62,762 nt of DNA from Nocardiopsis sp. NRRL B-16309 (GCF_001279585.1 NZ_LGEC01000005.1:1-62762); one strand, 5' to 3'. Shown: positions 32,713-42,629, counted from the first letter of the stretch. The notes: generated by a model from the sequence alone, not told the origin. A program made the numbers and translations.

Positions 32713-34695
32713 TCAGTCGTCGTCGTCCCTGTCGCGGTCGTCGCCGCCCCCGTCGCCCAGGTCGATGCCGACCGGGGTCGCGGTGATGGTGATCTCGGTG
32801 CCCTCCGGCGCCTTCCCGGTGTGCGACTGCGACACCACGACGTTGCCGCCGAACAGGCGCTCGACCTTCACCTCGAACCCGGCGTCCTCCAGCTCCTCGC
32901 GGGCCTCGCCCACGCGCATGTCGGTCACGTCGGGGATGTCGATGCCCGGCGGGCCGGTGGAGACCGTGAGCTCGACCGCGGCCCCGGCACCGACCGTGCT
33001 GCCGTTGTCGGGGCTCTGCGTGATCACCACGCCCTCGTCGACGTCCTCGCTCTCCTCCTCGGTGACCGACACGGTCAGTCCGAGCTCCTCCAGGGCCTGG
33101 CGGGCCTCCTCCAGCTCCTGCCCGGTGACCGCGGGCACCTCGATGCCGCGGCTGATCGTGAGGGTGACGCCCTCCTCGCGGTCGGCCTCGGCACCGGCCT
33201 CCGGAACGGTGGAGATCACCTCGCCGGGCTCCACGCCCTCGGCGTCGACGGGCTCCTCGACGAGGGTCTCGGGGTCGAACCCGAGGTCCTCCAGGTCCGC
33301 GAGGGCGTTGGCGATGTTCTCGCCCTCCAGGTCGGGCATCTCGACCGACCGCGGGCCCATGGACAGGAACACGCTCACGTCGTCGCCGGGCGAGAGCCGC
33401 TCACCGGCGCCGGGCTCGGTACGGGCGACCGTGCCCGGCTCCTCGTCGCTGTAGACGGGCTCCTCGACCAGGTCGTAGACGAGCCCGGCGGTGCGGATGT
33501 CCTCGCGGGCGACTTCGGGCGCGGCCCCGACCACCTCCGGTACGGCCTCGAACCGGCCGAAGAGGAACCACCACCCGCCGGCGAGCAGCACGATCGCCAG
33601 TGCGGCCGCGCCGATCCCCAGCAGGAGGCCGCGGCGGCCGCGCGGCGCGTCGTCGTCGGGGTAGTCGTCGTCCGCGTAGCGGTCGTCGTCGAGGGCGGCG
33701 CCGCCCATCTCCACGATCATCGTGGCGTTCTCGGTCCCGGGCCCGGCCCCGCCCGCGATCAGCTGCGGAGCGGTGACGGCGGCGGTCGGCGCGGCTCCGG
33801 CGGCCACGGGCGGCAGCGGTCCGGCGGGCGCCCCGGTGTCCTCAGGCAGCCGCCCCAGGACCTCCAGGACCTTGGCGAGGTACTGTCCCGCGTTGCTCGG
33901 ACGGTACCGGGGGTCGCGCTCGGTGGCCTTGGTCACCAGGGCGTCGACCTCGGGGGGCAGGCCGGGCAGGAAGTGCGACGGGCGCGGGACGTCCTCGGTG
34001 ACGTGCTGGTAGGCGATCGCGATCGGCGTCTCGCCGGTGTGCGGCTGGCTGCCCGTGAGCAGCTCGTAGAACATGATGCCGGACGCGTACACGTCGCTGC
34101 GCGCGTCGGCGGTGCCCTTCTCGATCTGCTCGGGCGCCAGGTAGGCGGCGGTGCCCATGAGCGTCCCGGTCCGGGTCAGGCCCTGGTTGGACTGTTCCAC
34201 GGCGCGGGCCAGACCGAAGTCGGCGACCTTGACCCGGCCGTCCGCGGTGATGAGCACGTTCTCCGGCTTGACGTCGCGGTGCACCATCCCCGCCTGGTGG
34301 GCGGCCCCCAGAGCGGCCAGCACCGGCGCCATCGTGTTCAGGGCGTCCCGCGGCGTGAGGCGGCCGCGCTCCTTGAGCATGTCGCGCAGTGTGCGGCCGG
34401 GCACGTACTCCATGGCCAGGAACACGTGGCCCTGGTCCTCACCCTGGTCGAAGACCTGGACGACGTTGGGGTGCGAGAGCTTGGCGACCGAGTGGGCCTC
34501 GTTGATGAAGCGCTGGACGAAGGTCGGGTCCTGCGCCAGGGACGCGTGCATGACCTTGAGCGCGAGCCGTCGGTCCAGGCGAAGGTCATGGGCGACGTAG
34601 ACGGTCGCCATCCCGCCACCGGCGATCCGGGACTCGACGAAGTAGCGTCGGTCCAGAGTCGAGCCTACGAGCGGGTCGGAAGTCGTCATGTCCAC
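32713..34695 (-). CDS. PASTA-domain serine/threonine protein kinase
   Basis: About 660 aa. The intracellular kinase has GGGMATVY (Gly loop, residues 26-33), Lys47, HRDVKPEN (139-146) and DFGLA (159-163). An acidic Pro-rich juxtamembrane region leads to one membrane helix (GIGAAALAIVLLAGGWWFLF), then four extracellular PASTA repeats, each with a PD/VxG-type start such as EVPAVTGQELEEA, and a Gly/Asp-rich tail. PASTA repeats bind peptidoglycan or lipid II. GTG 34695 is preferred because AAGGA lies 13 bases upstream; ATG 34689 is the alternative. An Rv2175c-type PknL substrate is encoded 3 kb away. Confidence 0.92.
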   Translation of the reverse strand: MDMTTSDPLVGSTLDRRYFVESRIAGGGMATVYVAHDLRLDRRLALKVMHASLAQDPTFVQRFINEAHSVAKLSHPNVVQVFDQGEDQGHVFLAMEYVPGRTLRDMLKERGRLTPRDALNTMAPVLAALGAAHQAGMVHRDVKPENVLITADGRVKVADFGLARAVEQSNQGLTRTGTLMGTAAYLAPEQIEKGTADARSDVYASGIMFYELLTGSQPHTGETPIAIAYQHVTEDVPRPSHFLPGLPPEVDALVTKATERDPRYRPSNAGQYLAKVLEVLGRLPEDTGAPAGPLPPVAAGAAPTAAVTAPQLIAGGAGPGTENATMIVEMGGAALDDDRYADDDYPDDDAPRGRRGLLLGIGAAALAIVLLAGGWWFLFGRFEAVPEVVGAAPEVAREDIRTAGLVYDLVEEPVYSDEEPGTVARTEPGAGERLSPGDDVSVFLSMGPRSVEMPDLEGENIANALADLEDLGFDPETLVEEPVDAEGVEPGEVISTVPEAGAEADREEGVTLTISRGIEVPAVTGQELEEARQALEELGLTVSVTEEESEDVDEGVVITQSPDNGSTVGAGAAVELTVSTGPPGIDIPDVTDMRVGEAREELEDAGFEVKVERLFGGNVVVSQSHTGKAPEGTEITITATPVGIDLGDGGGDDRDRDDDD

Positions 34696-34924
34696 GGCGG
34701 AGTGCTGTCCTTGCTGCGGGGAGCGCGGGCGTGTCGCGGCCGGTGGCGCGTAACCCGACACAGGGTGTCGAACCGACACGATAGCGGAAGCCCGCGCCGG
34801 ATCTGCCCCGCGCTCTGCGGTCGTGGCGCCCCGCGTCCGCTGCAGGGGAGGCGGTGGCGCCGTTCTCTTCGTCGTCCGCGCCGTGCCCGGAGGGGCAGGG
34901 CGCATCCCACCACGGTAGGGGACG

Positions 34925-35381
34925 GGGGCAAGCACCCGGGGGAGGATGGTTCGGGGTGGAGGTTCGGGGCGAGGGTTCGGGGCGAGGGTTCGGGGCGCTT
35001 CACGCCGGTAGGGTTCGGGGCGCATCACGCCGGGTCCTTCGTCGTCGCTACTGCCTGGCTCGTTCCTCGCTGGCGGCAGAGACTCCTCCTGCAGGCACCG
35101 GCGCGCCCCTCACCCCCTGCTTGCCTTGGGCCGCCGCTCGTTCCTCGCTTTGGCCCGACCAACCCCCTGTGGTTCCGGTGAGCGGAACCGTTCACCTTCA
35201 CCCCCCTGCGGCGCGGCTTCGGGCGTTTAACGCCAGAGCCCTCGTCGTCGCCTGCAGGCACCGGCGCGCCCCTCACCCCCTGCTTGCCTTGGGCCGCCGC
35301 TCGTGCCCGCACCGTCGCCCGCCACCACCCTCAACGGACGCCTCCGGCGCGGTCCTTCCTGCTTCGGCCCGGGTGACGGCC
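34925..35381 (+). repeat. Dispersed hairpin repeat, copy D (one and a half units)
   Basis: Begins with three GGTTCGGGGCGAGG-like units, then the full element with hairpin loops TCGTTCCTC at 35060-35068 and 35138-35146 and a tandem unit containing GGTTCCG-GTGAG-CGGAACC. A second, partly deleted element starts at about 35225 and repeats GCAGGCACCGGCGCGCCCCT. The 690-base gap between the kinase and thiG holds no supportable gene. Confidence 0.85.
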
Positions 35382-36146
<765 letters not shown>

Positions 36147-36150
36147 GGTC

Positions 36151-36366
36151 TCAGCCTCCCTGGACGGCGGTCAGGACGTCGACGCGGTCGCGGGCGCGCA
36201 GGGGCGTCTCGCCCCACGCGGCCCGGCGCACCACCTCGTCGTTGAGGGACACGGCGATGCCGCCGGGGACGGCGCCCTCGGCGGTCCCGGTCAGCTCCCG
36301 CACGACCGACTCCACGGTGGTGTCGGCGGTGACGTCGCGCGGGGCGCCGTTGATGATCAGTTCCAC
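36151..36366 (-). CDS. thiS: Sulfur carrier protein ThiS
   Basis: 71 aa ubiquitin-fold carrier ending in Gly-Gly, where a thiocarboxylate is formed for thiazole synthesis. MELIINGAPRDV and LNDEVVRR are typical strands. It overlaps the thiO stop by 10 bases and is followed 4 bases later by thiG, so the three are translated in step. No adenylating ThiF is in the window. Confidence 0.93.
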   Translation of the reverse strand: MELIINGAPRDVTADTTVESVVRELTGTAEGAVPGGIAVSLNDEVVRRAAWGETPLRARDRVDVLTAVQGG

Positions 36367-37577
36367 TGCTCCTCCAGGGTCGTGGTGTGGCCGTGGCCGC
36401 CGCCGGGCGCGCCGCCCGGTACGCGGTCGGCGGCGAAGCGGCGCGCGTGCTCGGGCAGCGCGCCGGTGGTGAGGACCTGGGCCATGACCTCGCCGGTGAC
36501 GGGGGTCAGCAGCACGCCGTGCCGGAAGTGCCCCGCGGCCAGGTGCAGGCCGGGGACACGCGTGGGGCCCAGGAGGGGTTCGTTGTCGGGTGAGCCGGGA
36601 CGCAGGCCCACACAGGCCTCGGTGACCTCCAGCTCGGTCACACCGGGCACGAGTTCGCGCGCGTCCCGCAGGACCTGCCAGAGGCCGCCCGCGGTGAGAG
36701 AGGTGTCATAGCCCAGCTCCTCCTGGGTGGCGCCGACGACCACCTCGCCGTCCGCTCGTGGGACGAAGTAGACGGGGGAGCCCCTGACCAGGCCCCGGAC
36801 GGTGCGGTGGACGATCGGCGGCTCACCGGCGGGCACGCGCATGCGCAGCAGCTGGCCCTTGACCGGGCGGACCGGCGGCACGACGGGTTCGGGGACCGCG
36901 ATCCGGTCGCTCCAGCAGCCCGCGGCCAGGACGACCTGGTCGGCGGGCAGGGTCCGTCCGTCGGACAGCCGCACGCCCAACCGGGCTTCGTCGGGGCCGG
37001 GACTCAAAACCTCCTCGGCGCGGGCCCTGGTCTCGGCGGCGCCGGCGCGCGCTCCGGCCTCCGCCAGCGCCCGCAGCAGCAGCCGCGGATCGACGGAGTG
37101 GTCGTCGGGGGCCAGGACCCCGCCGCGCACGGACGGGGCGAGCATCGGTTCCAGCCGACGGCACTCGCGGCCGGTGAGCCGTTCCGCGGCCACGCCCAGG
37201 CGCTGTTGCAGGGCGTGCAGGTCGGTCAGCAGAGCCAGGTCGTCGCGGTCGTAGGCGACCAGGAGCGTGCCGGTGGCGCGGTAGCCGACCGTGTGGCCGC
37301 TGGCCCGTTCCAGTTCGGCGACGAAGTCGGCGAACATCCCGGCGGAGCGCATCGCGAACTCCATCAGGGGTTCCTCGCCGAACATCGCCTCGGTGGCGGG
37401 GGTGAGCATGCCCGCGGCGACGGTGGAGGCGGCACGGGCGCCGCTCGGATCGGTGACGGGGTCGGGCTCGACCACGGTGACCGGCAGGCCCTGGCCGACC
37501 GCCCGCCAGGCGGTCACCCGTCCGGCGAGTCCGCCGCCGACCACGACGACACCGTGTTCCCCGGAATTGGTGGGCAT
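36357..37577 (-). CDS. thiO: Glycine oxidase ThiO
   Basis: 406 aa FAD-dependent amine oxidase that supplies dehydroglycine for thiazole formation. The Rossmann motif is VVVVGGGLAGRVTAWRA at residues 9-25. The C-terminal FAD loop is near GLRPGSPDNEPLLG and AAGHFRHGVLLTPVTG. First gene of thiOSG. The ATG at 37577 is used because the next in-frame ATG upstream (37607) lies inside the conserved TPP riboswitch. Confidence 0.93.
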   Translation of the reverse strand: MPTNSGEHGVVVVGGGLAGRVTAWRAVGQGLPVTVVEPDPVTDPSGARAASTVAAGMLTPATEAMFGEEPLMEFAMRSAGMFADFVAELERASGHTVGYRATGTLLVAYDRDDLALLTDLHALQQRLGVAAERLTGRECRRLEPMLAPSVRGGVLAPDDHSVDPRLLLRALAEAGARAGAAETRARAEEVLSPGPDEARLGVRLSDGRTLPADQVVLAAGCWSDRIAVPEPVVPPVRPVKGQLLRMRVPAGEPPIVHRTVRGLVRGSPVYFVPRADGEVVVGATQEELGYDTSLTAGGLWQVLRDARELVPGVTELEVTEACVGLRPGSPDNEPLLGPTRVPGLHLAAGHFRHGVLLTPVTGEVMAQVLTTGALPEHARRFAADRVPGGAPGGGHGHTTTLEEQWN

Positions 37578-37590
37578 GGTGCTCGATTCC

Positions 37591-37682
37591 ACTCCCTTCG
37601 CCGGCATGACCCGGATCAGGTTCGTGCGGTCGGAGGCTCGCAGCCTCCCTCTCAGCCGGGTCCCACCCGGCTCCCGCGGGAT
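37591..37682 (-). promoter_or_regulatory. TPP riboswitch (THI box)
   Basis: On the minus strand the element runs GCGGGAGCCGGGTGGG, CTGAGA (37650-37655), AACCTGATC (37614-37622), then CCGGCGAAGGGA. These are the invariant blocks of the thiamine pyrophosphate aptamer in order. It ends about 14 bases before the thiO start, so control of translation initiation is likely. Confidence 0.95.
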
Positions 37683-37772
37683 GTTCTGTTCTGTCCCCCA
37701 TCCTAGGCCAGAGCGCCCGGGAGGGTCCCGCCGCGGTGCTCGCCGCCCGCGCGGATGTGGCAGATTGGAGGT

Positions 37773-38132
37773 GTGACACACAGCGACAGCGACATCGACA
37801 CCCTGGTCGGCACCTGGCTGACCCTCAAGGAGGCGGCCCAGCCGCTCGGCGTGAGCCCGAACCGGATCAAGACGCTGATCCGGGAGAACCGCCTCATGGG
37901 CGTGGTCCGCCGCGGAGAGCTCTCCATCCCGGCCGACTTCGTCGACGGCCACGACCTCGTCAAGGGGCTGCCGGGCACCCTGGTCCTGCTGACCGACGCC
38001 GGGTACTCCACGGAGGAGGCCCTGCGCTGGCTCTTCACGCCCGACGAGACGCTGCCCGGCACGCCCATCCAGGCCATGCGGGAGAACCGCGGCACCGAGG
38101 TGCGCCGACGCGCCCAAAGCCTGGCCTTCTGA
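37773..38132 (+). CDS. Rv2175c-family DNA-binding protein
   Basis: About 119 aa. A winged helix-turn-helix near the N-terminus (WLTLKEAAQPLGVSPNRIKTL) is followed by the C-terminal helical region ending EALRWLFTPDETLPGTPIQAM, diagnostic of the Rv2175c family. In M. tuberculosis Rv2175c is adjacent to pknL and its DNA binding is blocked by PknL phosphorylation. Here the PASTA kinase is 3 kb away with thiOSG between. GTG 37773 follows TTGGAGGT; GTG 37771 is out of frame. Confidence 0.85.
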   Translation: MTHSDSDIDTLVGTWLTLKEAAQPLGVSPNRIKTLIRENRLMGVVRRGELSIPADFVDGHDLVKGLPGTLVLLTDAGYSTEEALRWLFTPDETLPGTPIQAMRENRGTEVRRRAQSLAF

Positions 38133-38135
38133 CTC

Positions 38136-38205
38136 GGTCCCCTCCGGTCACGGGCCGAAGCAGGAAGGACAGAACCGTAGGCGCCCGAGGCGCGCCGGTG
38201 TCCGC
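38136..38205 (-). repeat. Short fragment of dispersed repeat, copy G
   Basis: On the minus strand it reads CACCGGCGCGCCTCGGGCGC, then TCCTTCCTGCTTCGGCCCGT, matching the tail of copy D near 35260-35375 in partial form. It fills most of the gap between the Rv2175c-type gene and thiE. Confidence 0.55.
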
Positions 38206-38233
38206 GACCCTTGGGCGGCCCTCCCGCAGCCCC

Positions 38234-38239
38234 TAGGGT
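38234..38239 (+). promoter_or_regulatory. Leaderless -10 box of thiE
   Basis: TAGGGT, 7 bases, GTG 38247. The box chooses this GTG over two in-frame GTG codons just upstream. Confidence 0.55.
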
Positions 38240-38246
38240 GGTGCGT

Positions 38247-38921
38247 GTGAGGACCAGCCACGGAACCAGCCTGCGCAAGCGCCTGGACGCATCCCTTCTG
38301 TACCTGTGCACCGACGCCCGGACCGGGCGCGGCGATCTCGCCGAGTTCGCCGACGCCGCCCTGGCCGGCGGGGTGGACATCATCCAGCTCCGCGACAGGG
38401 GCCTGGACGCCCGCGAGGAGATCGCCGCACTGGAGGTGCTGCGGGGCGCCTGCGAACGGCACGGGGCCCTGCTCGCGGTCAACGACCGCGCCGACATCGC
38501 GCGCGCCGTGCGCGCCGACGTCCTGCACCTGGGCCAGCGCGACCTTCCCGTCCCCATGGCGAGGGACGTCGTCGGCGCCGACCCGGTCATCGGGCGCTCC
38601 AACAACGACCCCGAGGCCGCGGCGGCCTCCGCCGAGGAACCCGGCAGCGACTACTTCTGCGTGGGCCCCGTCTGGGAGACGCCCACCAAGCCGGGACGCC
38701 CCGCGGCCGGGCTGGAACTGGTGGAGCGGGCCGCCGCCCTGGGTACCGACCGGCCCTGGTTCGCCATCGGCGGGATCGACTCCGACAACATCGGCCAGGT
38801 GCTCGACGCCGGGGCCCGCCGGGTGGTGGTCGTGCGCGCCATCACCGAGGCAGAGGACCCGCGCGCCGCCGCCGCCGTGTTGCGCGCCCGCCTGGTCGAA
38901 CAGGCCCAGGCCGACACCTGA
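38247..38921 (+). CDS. thiE: Thiamine-phosphate synthase ThiE
   Basis: 224 aa TIM barrel that joins the pyrimidine and thiazole halves into thiamine phosphate. Landmarks are IIQLRDRGLD near residue 45, LLAVNDRADIA, VLHLGQRDLP, GPVWETPTKPG (substrate loop) and FAIGGIDSDNI. Encoded on the opposite strand from thiOSG with its own leaderless-type promoter and no visible riboswitch, so it may escape TPP control. Confidence 0.95.
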   Translation: MRTSHGTSLRKRLDASLLYLCTDARTGRGDLAEFADAALAGGVDIIQLRDRGLDAREEIAALEVLRGACERHGALLAVNDRADIARAVRADVLHLGQRDLPVPMARDVVGADPVIGRSNNDPEAAAASAEEPGSDYFCVGPVWETPTKPGRPAAGLELVERAAALGTDRPWFAIGGIDSDNIGQVLDAGARRVVVVRAITEAEDPRAAAAVLRARLVEQAQADT

Positions 38922-38964
38922 CCGTCCTGCGCGGGTCGCGAGGACCCGCTTCATGCCCTGTGGC

Positions 38965-38996
38965 GCCCCGGCCGTCGAGTTCTCGACCGCCGGGGC
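38965..38996. terminator. Bidirectional terminator hairpin
   Basis: GCCCCGGC-C-GTCGAG / CTCGAC-C-GCCGGGGC with loop TT and a single C-C mismatch, between convergent thiE and the NmrA-type gene. Confidence 0.8.
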
Positions 38997-39003
38997 TCCG
39001 GGC

Positions 39004-39897
39004 TCACACGGACACGTGTGACAGAGCGCTCGGGTGGCGGCGCAGGAACCCCTCGATGGACTGCGCGGGGTGGCCCGTGAGCATGGGAACGGTGGGCGCG
39101 ACCACGTCCATCTCTCCGGCGGCGATCGCCGCGTAGGAGGAGGCCCAGCCCTCGGCGGCCCACTCCGGCACCCCTCCGGCGCGGCGCGACTCCAGCGCCT
39201 CCTCCCAGGTCTCGGGCACGTAGCGCACGGTGCGGCCGGTCAGGGCGCTCAGCTTGTCCACGGTCGCACCGAGGGTCAGGGCCTCGGGCCCGGTGACGTC
39301 GTAGGTCGCCCCCTCCGCGAGGGCCGCCCGCTCCGGGTCGGTCAGGACCGCCGTGGCCACGTCCGCCAGGTCGTCCCGGGAGACCCACGCGGCCCGGCCG
39401 TCACCGGCCGGGCCGCGGATCACGCCGTCCCCGCCCACCCAGTCGGGCAGCAGGTCCAGGAAGAGGCCGGGTCTCAGGAAGGTGTGCCCCACGCCGGTCG
39501 CCCGGATGTGCGCCTCCGTGAAGAAGTGCGTGCGCGCGAACGTGAAGGTCGCCGCCGGGCCGGCCCGCAGGAAGGACAGGTAGACGATCCGGGACACCCC
39601 GGCCTTGACCGCGCCGTCCACCGCGCTCAGGTGCGTGTCGATCCGGCTCTCGGACTCGGTCGCGGGCACCAGGAACAGCGTGTCCACGCCGCGGCACGCC
39701 CGCTCGAAGCCGGCGGTGTCCTCGTAGGCCGCCATCGCGGCGGTACTGCCGGGGTACTCCGGTGCCCGGTTGATGTCCCGGACGATGAGCCGCTGCGGAA
39801 GGCCCAGCCGCGCGATCCTGGCGGCCACCCGACCGCCCAGCGCTCCGGTGGCCCCGGTCACCCCTATGGTGTGGTTTGTCATGTGATCGTCGCCCAT
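39004..39897 (-). CDS. NmrA-type NAD(P)-binding protein
   Basis: 297 aa atypical short-chain dehydrogenase. The dinucleotide motif is IGVTGATGALGGRVAARIA at residues 11-29. The catalytic Tyr/Lys pair of classical enzymes is not in its usual place, as in NmrA/QOR2-like sensors and quinone reductases. The closest pattern is NAD(P)H:quinone oxidoreductase type 2. ATG 39897 has AGGTG upstream; ATG 39882 is possible. Monocistronic, with the DUF418 gene 67 bases upstream on the same strand. Substrate unknown. Confidence 0.8.
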   Translation of the reverse strand: MGDDHMTNHTIGVTGATGALGGRVAARIARLGLPQRLIVRDINRAPEYPGSTAAMAAYEDTAGFERACRGVDTLFLVPATESESRIDTHLSAVDGAVKAGVSRIVYLSFLRAGPAATFTFARTHFFTEAHIRATGVGHTFLRPGLFLDLLPDWVGGDGVIRGPAGDGRAAWVSRDDLADVATAVLTDPERAALAEGATYDVTGPEALTLGATVDKLSALTGRTVRYVPETWEEALESRRAGGVPEWAAEGWASSYAAIAAGEMDVVAPTVPMLTGHPAQSIEGFLRRHPSALSHVSV

Positions 39898-39964
39898 GAC
39901 ACCTCATCCTGAGGGACGCGGGGCCGCCGGGCACTCACCGGCACGCCCTTTTTGCGGCATCCGG

Positions 39965-41248
39965 TCAGCGGCTGGTGCGCTCTTGGCCCTCGTCGGCTCC
40001 GGACGGCGTCACCGCGCCCGCCGGTGCCGCGGCGGGGCGCTGGTAGGACAGGCGGCGCAGCAGGACCTCGGCCGGGCCGCGCCGGTCGGCCCGCTCCATC
40101 GCGTAGGCCGCGGCCACGGTCACCAGCCACACCCCGACCGCGTACAGGGCCATGCTCCACGAGGTCAGGTGCGCGCCCAGTCCCAGGCCCCAGGCGGCCA
40201 GGATCGGCGCGCACAGCACGGACTGGCCCAGGTAGGAGGTCAGGGAGCGCTTGCCGGTCGCGGTGAGCGCGGTCAGGACCGCGCCGGGCTCGCGTCCGCG
40301 CGCCTCGATCCGGCGCGCGACCAGCGCGATGAGCGCGACGTAGCCCAGTCCGCCGGCCAGGCCGGTCACCGTGTGCGGCATGGCCAGCATGGTGGCGCGG
40401 GCGTCGTCGAGCTCCCAGATCCCGACCTGGGCCAGTGCCTCGGGCAGGCCGCCGATCCACGCCGTGGCCAGACCCGCGACCGCCACGGTGCGCAGCAGGC
40501 GCAGGTGGCGGCCCGGCTCCTCCAGGATCCGGCGGCGTGCCGCCCAGAAGCCCAGCAGGATTGCGGCCGGCACGGCCAGGCCCAGCAGCCCCTGGCCCAG
40601 GACGACCACCGGCCAGATCGTGACACGGCCCACGGCGGCCCAGAGCAGCGACGGGTTGGCGATGCTGGCCGACATGAAGTCCAGGTCGAGGCCGTCCGAG
40701 CCACCGCCGGGCGGGGTGAAGGCGATCGCCAGCAGGCTCGCGGCGGACATGAGCGCCATCAGGCCCACCAGCACGCCGGACCACACCAGCAGGGTGGTGT
40801 CCCGGCGGCGGAAGAACAGCCAGCACAGCACGAGCCCGGCCAGTCCGTAGGCGCCCAGGACGTCGCCCATCCACAGCAGCAGGGCGTGCCAGAAGCCGAA
40901 GACCAGCAGCCACAGGTTGCGCCGGCGCAGCAGGGCGTCGACGGCGCGGGGGTCGGCGCCCGCCGCCTCCTGCCGGGCGGCCAGCTGCACCATCCCGTAC
41001 CCGAACAGGAAGGCGAACATCGGATAGCTGCGCGAGTCCACCAGCACGAGGGTGAGGAACTGCGAGACCGCGTCCAGGGGGCCTTCGGGGGTGGGATGGG
41101 CGTTCCCCCCGGTCATCGGTTCCGCCCACAGGTACCAGGTCGAGTTGGCGATCGCGATGAACAACAGCATGAAGCCGCGTGCCAGATCGGGTGCGAGCGA
41201 ACGCTCACCCCGGCCGACGGGCCCTCGCGACGTACTCGCGCGTGTCAT
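39965..41248 (-). CDS. DUF418 multi-pass membrane protein
   Basis: 427 aa with about nine to ten membrane helices. The opening LAPDLARGFMLLFIAIANST and the C-terminal block (TGKRSLTSYLGQSVLCAPIL) are the heparan-acetyltransferase-like and DUF418 signatures. Members are membrane proteins sometimes linked to acyl transfer or export, and none of this can be settled here. A Ser/Thr/Glu-rich tail ends the protein. The start ATG 41248 has only a weak ribosome binding site. Confidence 0.82.
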   Translation of the reverse strand: MTRASTSRGPVGRGERSLAPDLARGFMLLFIAIANSTWYLWAEPMTGGNAHPTPEGPLDAVSQFLTLVLVDSRSYPMFAFLFGYGMVQLAARQEAAGADPRAVDALLRRRNLWLLVFGFWHALLLWMGDVLGAYGLAGLVLCWLFFRRRDTTLLVWSGVLVGLMALMSAASLLAIAFTPPGGGSDGLDLDFMSASIANPSLLWAAVGRVTIWPVVVLGQGLLGLAVPAAILLGFWAARRRILEEPGRHLRLLRTVAVAGLATAWIGGLPEALAQVGIWELDDARATMLAMPHTVTGLAGGLGYVALIALVARRIEARGREPGAVLTALTATGKRSLTSYLGQSVLCAPILAAWGLGLGAHLTSWSMALYAVGVWLVTVAAAYAMERADRRGPAEVLLRRLSYQRPAAAPAGAVTPSGADEGQERTSR

Positions 41249-41385
41249 GGACGGTGCCCCGTTCTCTACGGTTCGCGATATGTCTTCTCACCGATTCAAA
41301 CGGGACCGGCACCCGGGGCACAACCGGAGCCGGGTCGGGGGAACCACCCAGATCTCCCCTAGGGGACGGCCGCGGGACCGCGAGA

Positions 41386-42468
41386 TCAGTGGGTGCGCGC
41401 GGTGGCGGCCACCACGAGTTCGCGCAGCGGCCCCCGGGCGGCGTCGTCCAGCTCCGGGCTCTCCAGGGCGGTGACCGCCTCCTCGGCGTAGCCCTCGATC
41501 ATCTTCTCGCAGGCGTCCAGCGCCCCCGAGCGCTCGATCAGCGAGCACATCCACGCCACCGACTCCGCCGACAGTCCGGGCGCGCCCAGCAGCGAGCGGA
41601 ACCGCTCGCCCTCGGACGCCTGCGCCCGGGCCAGGGTCTCGGCGACGATCAGTGTGCGCTTGCCCTCGCGCAGGTCGTCCCCGGCCGGCTTGCCGGTGGT
41701 CCCCGGGTCGCCGAAGACCCCCAGGACGTCGTCGCGCAGCTGGAAGGCGACACCGAGCGGCATCCCGTAGGCGGTGTAGACCGCGCCCAGGCCGTCCAGG
41801 CGCCCGGCCAGGGCCGCGCCCACGTGCAGCGGGCGCTCCACCGTGTACTTGGCGGCCTTGTACCGCATGACCCGCAGGGCCGCCTCGCGCGAGGCCGTGC
41901 CACGCACCTGCTCCAGGGTGTCCAGGTACTGCCCGGCCATCACCTCGGTGCGCATGGCGTCGAAGGGCGGCCGGGCGTCCCGCAGCGTCGGCAGCGGGAA
42001 CCCGCTCGCCTGGAACATCTCGTCCGACCACGCCAGGCACAGGTCGCCGATGAGGACCGCGGCGCCCTGGCCGAACTCGTCGGCGTCGCCGCTCCACCCG
42101 TGGTCGGCGTGCAGCGCGGCCAGGCGCTTGTGCGTGGCGGGCAGCCCGCGCCGGGTGTCGCTGTTGTCGATGACGTCGTCGTGGATCAGCGCGCAGGCCT
42201 GGAGGAACTCCAGCGCGGCGCCGGCGCGGGCCACCCGGTCGTCCTCGGCCGCGCCCCCGGCACCCCGCCAGCCCCAGTAGAGGAAGGTCGGGCGCAGGCG
42301 CTTGCCGCCGGCGATCATCGCCTCCAACGCGTCCATGGCCGGTGCGAGCTCCTCGCCGATCGCCAGCACCTGGGCGCGGTGGTCGGCGCAGAACGCGGCC
42401 AGCTCCCGGTCGACGGCGGAACGGATCGCGGTGACGGGTGAGGCGGAAGAGGAAGAAGAAGGGGCCAT
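41386..42468 (-). CDS. Polyprenyl (geranylgeranyl-type) diphosphate synthase
   Basis: 360 aa. It elongates isoprenoid chains from isopentenyl diphosphate. GGKRLRPTFLYWGW is the substrate-binding start, the first aspartate-rich motif is ALIHDDVIDNSDTRRG near residue 95 and the second is FQLRDDVLGVFGD near residue 240, with the GKPAGDDLREGKRT loop after it. Product length cannot be read with confidence; geranylgeranyl or longer chains for menaquinone or carotenoids are possible. A TACTGT box 7 bases before ATG 42468 indicates a leaderless transcript, divergent from metF. Confidence 0.9.
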   Translation of the reverse strand: MAPSSSSSASPVTAIRSAVDRELAAFCADHRAQVLAIGEELAPAMDALEAMIAGGKRLRPTFLYWGWRGAGGAAEDDRVARAGAALEFLQACALIHDDVIDNSDTRRGLPATHKRLAALHADHGWSGDADEFGQGAAVLIGDLCLAWSDEMFQASGFPLPTLRDARPPFDAMRTEVMAGQYLDTLEQVRGTASREAALRVMRYKAAKYTVERPLHVGAALAGRLDGLGAVYTAYGMPLGVAFQLRDDVLGVFGDPGTTGKPAGDDLREGKRTLIVAETLARAQASEGERFRSLLGAPGLSAESVAWMCSLIERSGALDACEKMIEGYAEEAVTALESPELDDAARGPLRELVVAATARTH

Positions 42469-42475
42469 ACCCAGC

Positions 42476-42481
42476 ACAGTA
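42476..42481 (-). promoter_or_regulatory. Leaderless -10 box of the polyprenyl synthase gene
   Basis: TACTGT on the minus strand, 7 bases before ATG 42468. Confidence 0.55.
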
Positions 42482-42616
42482 GCGGTTGTCCCACCGGTCG
42501 GAGCGCGGCCCGGGAACACGTGTGCGGGCCGGGCGGGCGCGGTGTGGATCCTGACATTCTCCCGGCAGATCTCACGTAATGGAACGCCTTCTCCACGCCG
42601 ACCGGGAGTCCTCGCC

Positions 42617-42622
42617 TAAGGT
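42617..42622 (+). promoter_or_regulatory. Leaderless -10 box of metF
   Basis: TAAGGT, 7 bases (TGGAGTC), ATG 42630. Those 7 bases contain GGAG, so a conventional reading cannot be excluded. Confidence 0.5.
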
Positions 42623-42629
42623 TGGAGTC

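Noticed and set aside
30568..35181. A 1537-codon plus-strand open frame spanning pfkA, the response regulator and the PASTA kinase
   Set aside because: It runs antisense to three genes with complete catalytic motifs and shows no domain of its own.
37578..37607. An upstream ATG (37607) as the thiO start
   Set aside because: It lies within the conserved CCGGGTCATGCCGG part of the TPP riboswitch.
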